From the NCBI RefSeq assembly GCF_035917575.1, contig NZ_CP109090.1:5828001-5892000 (forward strand): a stretch of DNA of 64,000 bases, written 5' to 3'. Position 1 is the stretch's first letter, and the number at the start of each line of letters is the position of its first letter. Shown here piece after piece: positions 1 through 8,665 of the stretch. The DNA comes from Streptomyces sp. NBC_01788 (GTDB taxonomy: Bacteria > Actinomycetota > Actinomycetes > Streptomycetales > Streptomycetaceae). A program made the position numbers and the translations under genes. The notes under the pieces were generated by a model. The model made no database searches. It was not told the DNA's origin and worked only from the letters and a program-made list of their open reading frames with translations.

Positions 1-132
1 GCGCCGGAATGTGCGTGAGCGAACGAACGGGCTTTGAAACCGGACCCCGGCCGTCCGCGTCCGGGGCGGGGCGATGCTCAAGGGAAGGCGGGGTGTCGCA
101 GCGGGATCCGCGCAGCGTACGCTAAGGGCGCC

Positions 133-834
133 ATGCCGTACGAACCCCCCACTCACACCGTCGAACGCTCCCTCAGGGCGACGACCGGAGCGAAGGTCAT
201 TGCCGGTGTCGACGAGGTGGGGCGCGGCGCTTGGGCCGGTCCCGTCACCGTCTGCGCGGCGGTCACCGGACTGCGCCGTCCACCCGTGGGACTCACCGAC
301 TCCAAACTGCTGACCGTGAAGCGACGTACCGCACTCGCCGCGGAACTGCAGACGTGGGTGACCGCGTACGCCCTCGGGCACGCCTCTCCGGAGGAGATCG
401 ACAGCCTGGGGATGACGGCGGCGCTGCGGCTCGCGGCGGTGCGCGCCCTGGAGGGTCTGCCCGTCCCTCCGGACGCGGTCATCCTCGACGGGAAGCACGA
501 TTACCTGGGGGCCCCCTGGAGGGTCCGTACGGTCATCAAGGGCGACCAGTCGTGCGTGGCCGTCGCGGCGGCTTCGGTGATCGCCAAGGTCTACCGCGAC
601 AAAATGATGGCCGAACTGGGTATCGAGCATGCAGACTTCGGCTTTGCGGCCAATGCCGGATATCCGTCGCCCGTGCACAAGGCCGCGCTGGAGGAGCGGG
701 GACCCACCCCGTACCACCGGCTGTCGTGGGCGTATCTTGATGCGCTGCCCAGGTGGCGGCACCTCAAGAAGGTCCGCGTCTGGGCAGACGGAGGCGTTCC
801 GGAGGTCGAAGGTCAGCTCGGCTTCGACTTCTGA
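133..834 (+). CDS. rnhB: Ribonuclease HII
   Basis: RNase HII, 233 aa, cleaves the RNA strand of RNA-DNA hybrids and single misincorporated ribonucleotides in the cytoplasm. The N-terminal motif [13 protein letters not shown] carries the first acidic pair (Asp27, Glu28). ILDGKHDY and [10 protein letters not shown] supply the other two acidic positions of the DEDD site, and the conserved GYPSPVH block is present near the C-terminus. The reading frame is open for 33 codons upstream, but family alignment begins just after the ATG at 133, which I chose as the start. Length is normal for the family. It belongs to the conserved core that flanks the accessory island. Confidence in function is very high; the start is slightly less certain. 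Confidence 0.95.
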   Translation: MPYEPPTHTVERSLRATTGAKVIAGVDEVGRGAWAGPVTVCAAVTGLRRPPVGLTDSKLLTVKRRTALAAELQTWVTAYALGHASPEEIDSLGMTAALRLAAVRALEGLPVPPDAVILDGKHDYLGAPWRVRTVIKGDQSCVAVAAASVIAKVYRDKMMAELGIEHADFGFAANAGYPSPVHKAALEERGPTPYHRLSWAYLDALPRWRHLKKVRVWADGGVPEVEGQLGFDF

Positions 835-902
835 TCCTTCCGCTCGGCCTGAAGTGGCACCCGCCCACGCGAGCCGCACCAACGTTTGATAAATATCAGC
901 CC

Positions 903-1538
903 ATGCCTCTCATTCCCGAGGAGCCTCAGATTCACGAGAGTGCCCAGGGTCCCCGCGTCACGCCGTCTTCCGGCCGCACCGCGCCGACCCCCCGCCCTGT
1001 TCCCGGCCCCCGTCCCGCGGCTCCGCCGCGCCCCGGTCGTCCCGGTCCCGGTGCCGCACGGCCCGCGCCGCCGGCGCAGCGCGCGTCGCAAGAGTCGGCC
1101 CCGGCCAAGCCCGGGCCGTCGCGGCCGACCACCCCCGCCGCCTCGGCGGCCCCGCAGATCCAACTGGTTCCGGCTTCCGCCGACGGCGCGCTCGACGCCG
1201 CCGAGGAAGCGGTCGACATGCTCCTGGAGTCGGGCCGTGCCCCCGGTGACGTACTGGTGATCACCACCGGTGAGTCGCATCCGTGGGTCGCGCACGAACT
1301 GTCCTTCGGTGAGGCGTCCTACTGGGCGCAGCACGACGCGCGCGACGACGTGTTCTACGCGGACGCCGCCGTGGCCTCGCGTGCCGCGTCCCGGCCCGTG
1401 GTCGTGGTCGCGATCAACGGCGGCCCCCAGGCCGCTGGTGCCGCGGCCCTGTCCCTGGCGCACACCAAGGCCGGTGCGCTGCTGGTCGTCTGCGGCGACC
1501 CGCAGCAGATCAACTCGGTGCTGGGCGCGGCTGTCTGA
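903..1538 (+). CDS. Conserved hypothetical protein with Pro/Ala-rich N-terminus
   Basis: Protein of 211 aa following rnhB by 68 nt on the same strand. Residues 1-90 are dominated by Pro, Ala and Arg and look disordered. Residues 95-211 are a compact, probably globular part with two hydrophobic strands (DVLVITTGESHPW and RPVVVVAINGG) and an ending GALLVVCGDPQQINSVLGAAV-like segment. That last segment recalls the C-terminal strand region of superfamily I helicases, but no helicase motifs are present. I chose the ATG at 903 because the longer frame upstream overlaps the end of rnhB and reads as low-complexity. I do not recognise a function. The position next to rnhB suggests a conserved Streptomyces core gene. 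Confidence 0.75.
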   Translation: MPLIPEEPQIHESAQGPRVTPSSGRTAPTPRPVPGPRPAAPPRPGRPGPGAARPAPPAQRASQESAPAKPGPSRPTTPAASAAPQIQLVPASADGALDAAEEAVDMLLESGRAPGDVLVITTGESHPWVAHELSFGEASYWAQHDARDDVFYADAAVASRAASRPVVVVAINGGPQAAGAAALSLAHTKAGALLVVCGDPQQINSVLGAAV

Positions 1539-1545
1539 GCCGCGT

Positions 1546-1655
1546 CCGGCCCGTCCGGCGGTCCTGAGTCCGTACGGCCTCGAGTCCATTCGGCCTTGAG
1601 TCCGTCCGGCGGTCCAGGGACCGTCCGGCGGTTCCGAGTTCGTCCGGGGCCGAGG
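1546..1655. repeat. Degenerate short tandem repeats after the 903-1538 gene
   Basis: About six imperfect copies of a 16-20 nt unit resembling GTCCGTCCGGCGGTCCGA run head to tail between the stop codon at 1538 and the hairpin at 1669. The copies differ by substitutions and by one or two bases in length. They are noncoding in both directions as far as I can tell. Function is unknown; slippage-prone intergenic sequence is the simplest view. Confidence 0.6.
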
Positions 1656-1668
1656 GAAGCCGACGTCG

Positions 1669-1702
1669 TGCCCGCCGCGCCGTTCGACCGGCGGCGGGGC
1701 CT
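1669..1702. terminator. GC-rich hairpin between convergent genes
   Basis: An inverted repeat of about 11 bp (CCCGCCGCGCCG pairing with CGGCGGCGGGG, one bulge) encloses the loop TTCGA. It lies between the plus-strand gene ending at 1538 and the minus-strand gene ending at 1764, so it could end transcription from both sides. There is no clear U tract, which is usual in Streptomyces. Confidence 0.55.
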
Positions 1703-1763
1703 TCGTCGTGCGCACACCGGTTGGTCGTCCGGCACGCACGGGTGACGGGGGACGTCCTGTTCG

Positions 1764-2378
1764 TCAGCGGGCCGCCGCGCGGCGCAGCACCGCGGAGGCC
1801 GCGCCGCCGGTGCGCGGCAGCGGGGGTGGAGCCTCGGCGGTGCCGAAGGGCTCGGGTGTCGAGTACGCGTGCGGCCGCCGGCCCCCGCGGCCCTCGCCGA
1901 GGACCTGCCAGCCGTCCCGGGTCAGCGTGATGTACGCCCCGCAGCGCAGCCCGTGCAGTGTGCAGGCGTCACGCAGTCCCCACATCCACGCACCGTCCTC
2001 CTCGGTCCAACGCGCGTCACCGTCACGGCAGTAGAGCAGTACGGCGGTGCGCACCGGGGTGCGGCGCCGCAGATCGTGCGGGATGACCTGGCGCAATTGG
2101 TCCAGCAGTGCGTTGCGGAACATCCAGCCGTCGGCAGGCGCCTGCCGGCGGACGAAGGAGGCACTCGCTCGCAGCCGCTCGTCCGGGTCGAGGACCGCGA
2201 CCACGGCGGTGGCGGGCCTGGGACGGTGGCGGGCGTGCAGTCCGCTGACGACCTCCCGCGGATTGCGCAGCAGAGGAATGCCCGCAGACGCCCACTCCGC
2301 GGGTTCGAGCACCCTGTGGGCGGAGGTGGCGGACGTTGACAACGATGCCGCCGAGGACGGAGCGAATCCGAAGGTCAC
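1764..2378 (-). CDS. Conserved hypothetical protein
   Basis: Protein of 204 aa, convergent with the 903-1538 gene. The GTG at 2378 is preceded by GGGAGG, a strong ribosome binding site, so I prefer it to the ATG further upstream, which adds a basic segment without character. The protein is Arg-rich, with the pattern LLYCRDGDARWTEEDGAW and the segment HGLRCGAYITLTRDGW near the C-terminus. No transmembrane segments or known catalytic motif are visible. This position, after rnhB and before recQ, fits the conserved Streptomyces core order. Function unknown. Confidence 0.7.
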   Translation of the reverse strand: MTFGFAPSSAASLSTSATSAHRVLEPAEWASAGIPLLRNPREVVSGLHARHRPRPATAVVAVLDPDERLRASASFVRRQAPADGWMFRNALLDQLRQVIPHDLRRRTPVRTAVLLYCRDGDARWTEEDGAWMWGLRDACTLHGLRCGAYITLTRDGWQVLGEGRGGRRPHAYSTPEPFGTAEAPPPLPRTGGAASAVLRRAAAR

Positions 2379-2639
2379 GTTCCTCCCTTCGGCTACGCGC
2401 CCACACTGCGGGCGAGATCGGATTCGGGGGAGCGCACACCGCAGGAGAGCCCTACCGGCCAACGGCTGAGCCGTGCGGGGAGCGGACTTCAATTCTTCCT
2501 GTCGAACTGGGATGCGGCAACGAGCAATTGAGGGCACCGGCCGTTATCGGGCGACGCACGGCTTATATCCCTACCCGGCGCTCGCCCCGCGACTCCTGGG
2601 ACCGTCCGCGTCGTTCGTGTGGGCCGCAGACATGTCCCA

Positions 2640-3970
2640 TCAGCCCTGCACCGCCAGGACCAGCGGCATCACCGCCTGTGCGCCGGCCCTTCTGAGCAGG
2701 CGGGCGGCGACCGCGAGGGGCCAGCCGGTCTCGGTGAAGTCGTCCACGAGCGGCAACGGGCCGGGGCTGGCGGCAAGGGCGGAGACCAGGGCGGGCGGTA
2801 CGGTCAGTGCCCCGTCCAGTGTCTTCAGACGCTGGGCGCTGTTGCTCCGCGGCACCCGCCGCGCGTCCGGTGTGTACTCCACGCCGCCCAGCAGCGGCAG
2901 GCGGCCGACCTCCGCGATGTGCGTGCCCAGGGAGTGGATCAGCCGGGGCCGGGTGCGAGGGGGCATGGTGACGACGCCGACCGGGCGCGGCCGCGCGTCC
3001 ATCGCGCCCGGGGCCCAGCCGCCGGGGCCCTTCGCCCAGTCGGCCAGCACGCCCACCACGGCACGCGCCACGTCATCCGGCAGGGGAGCGTCGGAGGTGT
3101 GGGCCGCGAACATCGGCCGCAGTCGGTCGCCCCAGCCGATGTGGGAGAGCCGTCCCAAAGCCCGTCCCTCAGCGGCCTGTTCACCGGCCGGGATCCGTCC
3201 CCTGAGATCGACGCCGACCGCCGGCAGGCCGGTCGGCCACATACGGCGGGGCTGCACCTCCACACCGGCCCGGCCGAGGTCCACGCGCGCGGCGTCCAGG
3301 GCCGCGGTGGTGGTGTCCGCGGTGAAACGGGCCCCCGCGCAGTTGTCGCACCGGCCGCAGGGACTGGCGGTGTCGTCGTCGAGCCGGCGCTGCAGGAACT
3401 CCATGCGGCAGCCCGTCGTCGCCGCGTACTCGCGCATCGCCTGCTGCTCGGCCTCCCGCTGCCGCGCGACCCACTCGTAGCGCTGCGCGTCGTACGTCCA
3501 CGGCCGGCCGGTCGCGATCCAGCCGCCCTTGACCCGCTTGACCGCTCCGTCCACGTCGAGCACCTTGAGCATCGCCTCCAGCCGGGAACGGCGCAGCTCG
3601 ACCAGGGGTTCCAGGGCGGGCAGCGACAGCGTCCCCCCGCGCGGGCGAGTACGTCGAGGGTGCGGCGCACCAGATCCTCGGAGGGGAAGGCGAGCGACGC
3701 GAAGTACTCCCAGATCGCCTCGTCCTCCTTCCCGGGAAGCAGGAGCACCTCGGCCTGCTGCCGGTCGGCGTTCTCCGTCTTGCGCGTGCAGGACGCGACC
3801 GTGTGGCCGCGCTGCCGCAGGAAGGCCGTGACCTCCTCGGCCGCCGCCACCGCGAGGGTGTAGACGATTCCGGAACCCGGCAGGTCGCCGAGGTGGTCGG
3901 CGAGCCAGGCCATCCGGTGGGCGGCGTCCGGCAGCCGCAGCACGCCCAGGCTGAGGCTCTCCCGATCCAC
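2640..3970 (-). pseudogene. Truncated recQ paralog, C-terminal part
   Basis: Read on the minus strand, this stretch follows the intact RecQ at 4160 from about its residue 219 (matching VDRESL) to the last residue, including the zinc site CGRCDNC and a C-terminal phosphoribosyltransferase-like motif LVDDFTETGW. It is not functional. The whole ATPase half is absent. A 168-nt in-frame deletion between two GCGGAG hexamers has removed helicase motifs IV-VI, including the arginine-finger segment. A frameshift near 3637 then splits the rest into two frames (2939-3985 for the front part, 2640 to about 3630 for the back part). The PRTase motif also has Pro where the intact copy has Thr. It lies head to head with the intact gene and marks the left edge of the accessory island. 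Confidence 0.9.
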
Positions 3971-4159
3971 TGGGGTGGCATTCAAATTCAGAACGGAACT
4001 GGGGCCCTGACCTGGGCAAACGTAACCAGCGGACCGGACCGGCCCGGGGCTCGGTTCGGCCCGGTCCGTCCCTCGGGCGGCTGGTGGAGCAGCGGGGCGT
4101 GCCGTCCGTCACGCGGGGTGAAGTGGCCGATTGTCCGTGCCGTCGGGTTGCATGGGGGC

Positions 4160-6319
4160 ATGAACGATCTGGAGCTGCGTGCCGAAGCCGACGCCATCCT
4201 CGCCGAGCTGGTCGGTGATCCGACGGGGTCGGCGCGGCTGCGGGAGGACCAGTGGCAGGCTGTGGCGGCCCTGGTGGTGGAGCGCCGTCGCGCGCTGGTG
4301 GTGCAGCGCACAGGGTGGGGCAAGTCGGCGGTGTACTTCGTGGCCACTGCTCTGCTGCGCCGACGCGGCTCCGGACCTACGGTGATCGTCTCGCCGCTGC
4401 TGGCGTTGATGCGCAACCAAGTCGAGTCGGCGGCGCGGGCCGGTATCCAGGCGCGCACCATCAACTCGGCCAATCCGGAGGAGTGGGAGACGATCCACGA
4501 GGAGGTCGAGCTCGGTGACGTCGATGTTCTCCTGGTAAGTCCGGAACGCCTTAATTCCGTCGATTTCCGCGACCAGATGTTGCCCAAGCTCGCGGCCACG
4601 ACGGGCCTGCTGGTGGTGGACGAGGCGCATTGCATCTCCGACTGGGGCCATGACTTCCGTCCCGACTACCGCAGGCTGCGGGCGATGCTGGCCGACCTTG
4701 CCCCGGGCGTGCCGGTGCTGGCCACCACGGCGACCGCCAACGCCCGGGTCACGGCGGACGTGGCCGAGCAGCTGGGCACCAGTGGCGGCGAGGCGCTGGT
4801 ACTGCGTGGCCCGCTGGACAGGGAGAGCCTGCGGGTGGGCGTGGTGCAGCTGCCGGACGCCGCCCACCGGATGGCGTGGCTGGCGGAGCATCTGGACGAG
4901 CTGCCGGGTTCCGGGATCATCTACACGCTCACGGTGGCGGCGGCCGAGGAGGCCACCGCGTTCCTGCGGCAGGGCGGTCTTGAGGTGGCCTCGTACACGG
5001 GCCGGACGGAGAACGCCGACCGTCAGCAGGCGGAGGACGACCTGCTGCACAACCGGGTCAAGGCACTGGTGGCCACCTCCGCGCTGGGCATGGGCTTCGA
5101 CAAGCCGGACCTGGGCTTCGTGGTCCACCTCGGCTCGCCGTCCTCGCCGATCGCGTACTACCAGCAGGTGGGCCGCGCGGGCCGCGGCGTGGAGCACGCG
5201 GAGGTGCTGCTGCTGCCGGGCAAGGAGGACGAGGCGATCTGGCGCTACTTCGCCGAGACCGCCTTCCCGCCGGAGGAACAGGTGCGCCAGACCCTCGCGG
5301 TCCTCGCCGAGGCAGGACGGCCGCTGTCCGTGCCGGCCTTGGAGGCCTCGGTGGATCTGCGGCGCAGCCGGCTGGAGACGATGTTGAAGGTGCTGGACGT
5401 GGACGGCGCCGTGCGGCGGGTGAAGGGCGGATGGACGGCCACGGGTTCCGGCTGGGTGTACGACGCGGAGCGGTATGCACGTGTGGCGGAACAGCGTGCG
5501 GCCGAGCAGCAGGCCATGCGCTCCTACGTCACCACCACCGGCTGCCGCATGGAGTTCCTGCGTCGCCAACTGGACGACGAGGAGGCTGCGCCGTGCGGCC
5601 GCTGCGACAACTGCGCGGGTGCCTGGGCCGACCCTGCCGTCTCGGCGGAGACCCTGGCGGGGGCGACGAAGGAACTGGGCCGCCCGGGGGTGGAGGTCGA
5701 GCCGCGCCGGATGTGGCCGACGGGCATGCCCGCGCTGGGCGTCGACCTCAAGGGGCGTATCCCGGCCCAGCAACAGTGTTCCCCGGGCCGGGCTCTGGGG
5801 CGGCTCTCCGACATCGGCTGGGGCAACCGGCTGCGCCCGCTGCTGTCCGAGCAGGCGCCTGACGGGCCCGTCCCCGAGGACGTGCTGAAAGCTGTGGTGA
5901 CGGTGCTCGCTGACTGGGCACGCTCTCCGGGCGGCTGGATGGCGGACGGCCCGGATGTCTCTGCCCGGCCGGTAGGGGTCGTCGCCGTACCATCCCTGTC
6001 CCGCCCCCGGCTGGTCGACTCCCTGGCTCAGGGAGTCGCGAACATCGGGCGGCTTCCTTTCCTGGGCGCCCTGGCGTACACCGGGCCGAGCGACGTGCAT
6101 GCGGCGCGACGCAGCAACTCCGCTCAGCGGCTCCGGGCGCTGGCCGGCGCATTCACCCTTCCTGAGGACCTGGCCGGCGCTCTGGCCCGTACGCCAGGGC
6201 CCGTCCTGCTCGTGGACGACTGCACCGACTCCGGCTGGACCCTTGCGGTTGCCGCTCGCCTGCTGAGGCAGGCGGGGGCCGGCCAGGTTCTGCCGCTGGT
6301 GCTTGCTGCGGCGGGCTGA
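4160..6319 (+). CDS. recQ: RecQ-family ATP-dependent DNA helicase with C-terminal phosphoribosyltransferase domain
   Basis: 3'-5' DNA helicase of the RecQ family, 719 aa, for recombination and repair of stalled forks. Walker A is TGWGKS (51-56), Walker B is DEAH (154-157) followed by the RecQ aromatic-rich loop CISDWGHDFRPDYR, and motif VI is QQVGRAGRG. The RecQ zinc-binding region has a Cys in TTGCRMEF plus CGRCDNC. The last ~200 residues are not helicase: they end in VLLVDDCTDSGWT, the PRPP-binding motif of type I phosphoribosyltransferases. The fusion is a known actinobacterial arrangement, but its substrate is not established. The ATG at 4160 follows a GGGGG ribosome binding site; the open frame upstream of it is not conserved. 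A decayed relative lies divergently upstream. Confidence 0.92.
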   Translation: MNDLELRAEADAILAELVGDPTGSARLREDQWQAVAALVVERRRALVVQRTGWGKSAVYFVATALLRRRGSGPTVIVSPLLALMRNQVESAARAGIQARTINSANPEEWETIHEEVELGDVDVLLVSPERLNSVDFRDQMLPKLAATTGLLVVDEAHCISDWGHDFRPDYRRLRAMLADLAPGVPVLATTATANARVTADVAEQLGTSGGEALVLRGPLDRESLRVGVVQLPDAAHRMAWLAEHLDELPGSGIIYTLTVAAAEEATAFLRQGGLEVASYTGRTENADRQQAEDDLLHNRVKALVATSALGMGFDKPDLGFVVHLGSPSSPIAYYQQVGRAGRGVEHAEVLLLPGKEDEAIWRYFAETAFPPEEQVRQTLAVLAEAGRPLSVPALEASVDLRRSRLETMLKVLDVDGAVRRVKGGWTATGSGWVYDAERYARVAEQRAAEQQAMRSYVTTTGCRMEFLRRQLDDEEAAPCGRCDNCAGAWADPAVSAETLAGATKELGRPGVEVEPRRMWPTGMPALGVDLKGRIPAQQQCSPGRALGRLSDIGWGNRLRPLLSEQAPDGPVPEDVLKAVVTVLADWARSPGGWMADGPDVSARPVGVVAVPSLSRPRLVDSLAQGVANIGRLPFLGALAYTGPSDVHAARRSNSAQRLRALAGAFTLPEDLAGALARTPGPVLLVDDCTDSGWTLAVAARLLRQAGAGQVLPLVLAAAG

Positions 6320-6534
6320 CTGCCCTGGTCGACCTGTACCCGGCAGGGACCGCCGCCAGTACGAGAACGACAAGAGCCGGGTTCTGGTTGAAGCAGGTCT
6401 CCTGGACCTGCTCATTCACATGGGGATCAGTGATCTGCCGGAGATGGTGGCCCCCACGCTCTGGTCGTGGCGGTGCCTGAACGGGCCACTGCCTGTCAGC
6501 CGCCGCACGCAGACAGCCTGCTGTCACCTGGCTG

Positions 6535-6949
6535 GTGGACGCCGGGCGCCAGGCGGCGCAGTTCCGCGTCCCGCCGCTGTTCGGCGGGCAGGGCCATGGA
6601 CGCGAACACCCCCTCGGGAAGGGGGAGGTGGTGCGCGGCATCGATGCCGACGCCGCGCACCTCACCGGCGTTTGCCACGGCCGCCGCCCGGTATCCATCG
6701 CAGTGCGTCATGCTCCCGACGACACCGTCCGGCCACGCGGGCGCACCGCCTTCGCCGGTGAGGACGGGGTGCGATGCCCACGTCCGCGAGGGCCCGGCGG
6801 GCGCACCAGCGCACAGTGGCGAACTCCCGCGTGCGTTTCCCGACGGCCCCCGCCGCGCTCCCCGGCTCGGCGCCGCGGAGCGGGGCATGGACGGGATCAC
6901 CGAACGACTCGGCCAGCGCGACCGATGGTGGCTACAGTTTCTCGATCAT
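6535..6949 (-). pseudogene. Sfp-type 4'-phosphopantetheinyl transferase remnant
   Basis: The minus strand from the ATG at 6949 reads MIEKL, then a TAG stop, then PPSVALAESFGDPVHAPL and on through KRTREFATVRWCARRAL, the characteristic N-terminal part of Sfp/EntD-like phosphopantetheinyl transferases. A frameshift near 6770 moves homology to another frame, which continues WPDGVVGSMTHCDGYRAAAV and VGIDAAHHLPLP, the conserved substrate and metal-binding regions. Homology ends at PGVH (about 6535), just before the WDRLLFSAKE block that carries catalytic residues in functional enzymes. So there is an early stop, a frameshift and a C-terminal truncation. Such enzymes activate carrier proteins; this dead copy beside an NRPS-PKS cluster implies that an enzyme encoded elsewhere does the job today. 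Confidence 0.88.
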
Positions 6950-6985
6950 GATCGTCGTCCCCCCGGGCGCTCCACCCCGGGGGAA

Positions 6986-7915
6986 TCAGCCGCCCGCCAC
7001 CGAGGCGATGGACACGACCGCGGAGAAGACGTCCCTGTCCTGCTGCCGGCCGGTGACCAGCACCCTGCGGTTGCCGTTCAGGTCGTCCGGGAGCGAGGCG
7101 GACTCGATCCAGCAGGTGGTGTCGAACTCGGCGTAGCGGGCGAAGACGACGCTCATCCCCACCACCACGGCGGCGTCCGGGTGGACCATGGCCTGGGCCG
7201 CCTGACGCGCGGCTTCGAGCAGCAGCATGCCGGGCGCGTGGTCCACGGGGTGGTCGAAGAGGATCGGGTGAGCCCGGTCGACCCGCAGCTGCCAGCGCGT
7301 GCTGGAGTCGGTGGGCGAGAGGACCACGTCCTCGAAACTGCTCCGCCCCACGCGCTCGGGTGACGCGGGGGAGGGCAGGGGAACCGTATGCAGGCCGGGT
7401 ATGTCGGCGTAACGGCCCCGCAGACGTTCGTAGACGGTCCGGTCCTGGATCGTGAAGCGGGTGCGCGCGACGGCGAGGACCGTGCTGTCCCGCACCAACT
7501 CGAAGCGCAGCGCCAGGGCAGAGGCGCGCGCCTTGCGGCGTTTGACGTCCGTGCACGTGATGCGCAGGTCTATACCGACCGCGCCGCCGACACTGCGCAG
7601 GGCGTCCGCGTCGAGTTCCCAGGCGAAGTCTTGCCAGAGCAGCTGGTGTCCGAGCGGTACCTCGTAGGCACCGTGGGACAGCAGCGGTAACGTCTGGCGC
7701 ACCGTCTCGCAGAGCAGCATCGGGTCGTGCATGCCGAGCCGGGTCTCGTAGAAGACATGCTGCTCGGGCCAGCCGGCCTCCACCGCGTAGGAGTCCGCCC
7801 CCCTGCGGCACCAGTTGCTCAGCAGCACCTCGGACGCGTCGCGCTTGTGCGTGTACGACCGAGGAATGGCAGTAGGCATTTCTGTCACAGGCAGATGAGC
7901 AAGCTGAAGCGACAT
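6986..7915 (-). CDS. AfsA/ScbA-family gamma-butyrolactone biosynthesis protein
   Basis: Protein of 309 aa with two tandem AfsA-type hot-dog domains. The first is about residues 25-150 (LLSNWCRRGADSYAVEAGWP, VPLGHQLLWQDF); the second is about 190-305 (FDHPVDHAPGMLLLEAARQA, and FARYAEFDTTCWIES). The family joins a beta-keto acyl chain to dihydroxyacetone phosphate in making gamma-butyrolactone signals. The ATG at 7915 has the ribosome binding site GGGGAGGA. Codon 76 is TTA (7688-7690), so expression should need the bldA leucyl-tRNA. It is divergent from the TetR receptor at 8039, the usual synthase-receptor arrangement, with an ARE-like site between them. A full-length, undamaged gene. Confidence 0.93.
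   Translation of the reverse strand: MSLQLAHLPVTEMPTAIPRSYTHKRDASEVLLSNWCRRGADSYAVEAGWPEQHVFYETRLGMHDPMLLCETVRQTLPLLSHGAYEVPLGHQLLWQDFAWELDADALRSVGGAVGIDLRITCTDVKRRKARASALALRFELVRDSTVLAVARTRFTIQDRTVYERLRGRYADIPGLHTVPLPSPASPERVGRSSFEDVVLSPTDSSTRWQLRVDRAHPILFDHPVDHAPGMLLLEAARQAAQAMVHPDAAVVVGMSVVFARYAEFDTTCWIESASLPDDLNGNRRVLVTGRQQDRDVFSAVVSIASVAGG
7688..7690 (-). promoter_or_regulatory. TTA leucine codon (bldA-dependent)
   Basis: Codon 76 of the AfsA-type gene is TTA, in frame from the ATG at 7915 (225 nt). It encodes the Leu in RQTLPLL. TTA is very rare in Streptomyces and is read only by the developmentally controlled bldA tRNA. By eye I found no other in-frame TTA in the island's genes. Confidence 0.85.
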
Positions 7916-7990
7916 GGCAGTCCTCCCCTTGGGCTGCTGGCGAATGCCGAAGCGATAACGAGCGGACACGCATGCGTGCCGCCTCGGATA

Positions 7991-8017
7991 ACATAGAGGT
8001 CGTTCTTTTTGTTTGTC
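7991..8017. promoter_or_regulatory. ARE-like operator between synthase and receptor genes
   Basis: The divergent control region contains ACATAGAGGTCGTTCTTTTTG followed by TTTGTC. The right half CGTTCTTTTTGTTTGT is nearly the same as CGTTCTCTTTGTTTTT in front of the 9630-10823 gene. It resembles the AT-rich half-sites of autoregulatory elements bound by butyrolactone receptors. Its place between the synthase and receptor genes fits autoregulation. Binding itself is inferred. Confidence 0.6.
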
Positions 8018-8038
8018 GAGAGGTTGGGGCGGTCAGTG

Positions 8039-8665
8039 ATGGCACGACGCAGGCAGGAACGTGCCGTTCGTACCCGAGAAGTACTGCTCAGGGCGGCGGC
8101 CGAGATCTTCGACGCGGCCGGGTACTCCGGCGCGAGCGTCAACAAGATCCTGGAACGGGCCGGGCTGACGGCCGGGGCCATGTACTTCCACTTCAAGAAC
8201 AAGGAAGCCCTGGCCAGAGCCGTCATCATGGAGCAGGCCGCCGATCTGGAGTTCCCCCCGAGCGAGCCCGGCCTCCAGCAACTGCTCGACATAACCGGGT
8301 ACCTGGCGTGCGAACTGAAGAGCAACACGCTGCTGCGGGCCGGCGTCCGGCTGGCGGTGGAGCAGAACGAATCGGGTCTTCAGGAGTACTCGATCTACGA
8401 GTTCTGGATCGATCACTTCCGGGAGACCCTGGTCGAGGCGCGCACGAGGGGACAGTTGCGCCCCTACGTCGACGAAGCGGACTTCGCGCGAGTGATCGTC
8501 GGTGCCTTCACCGGTACGCAGATCATGTCCGAGATCTCCAGCGAGCGGGCCAACCTGCCCGAGCTGATCGCTGCCATGTGGCGCTGTCTGCTGCCCGCCC
8601 TGGCGCCGGACGAGGTCGTCGCGCAGCTCGTCATCCCCCACGACGGGTCGGCGGCGACCGCGTGA
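8039..8665 (+). CDS. TetR-family gamma-butyrolactone receptor (ArpA/ScbR type)
   Basis: DNA-binding repressor of 208 aa. The N-terminal helix-turn-helix reads TREVLLRAAAEIFDAAGY then INKILERAGLTAGAMYFHFK-like sequence (residues 13-60), with the AMYFHFKNKEAL block typical of butyrolactone receptors. The rest is the all-helical ligand pocket, including LRAGVRLAVEQ and a C-terminal FTGTQIMSEISSERANL segment. I start at the ATG at 8039, which follows GAGGTTGGGG; longer frames are possible. The gene is divergent from the AfsA-type synthase, so ligand maker and ligand receiver share a control region. The next gene overlaps its stop by GTGA, indicating co-translation. Confidence 0.92.
   Translation: MARRRQERAVRTREVLLRAAAEIFDAAGYSGASVNKILERAGLTAGAMYFHFKNKEALARAVIMEQAADLEFPPSEPGLQQLLDITGYLACELKSNTLLRAGVRLAVEQNESGLQEYSIYEFWIDHFRETLVEARTRGQLRPYVDEADFARVIVGAFTGTQIMSEISSERANLPELIAAMWRCLLPALAPDEVVAQLVIPHDGSAATA

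Noticed and set aside
6303..6761. Plus-strand gene after recQ
   Set aside because: Overlaps the phosphopantetheinyl transferase remnant in antisense; composition is not protein-like.
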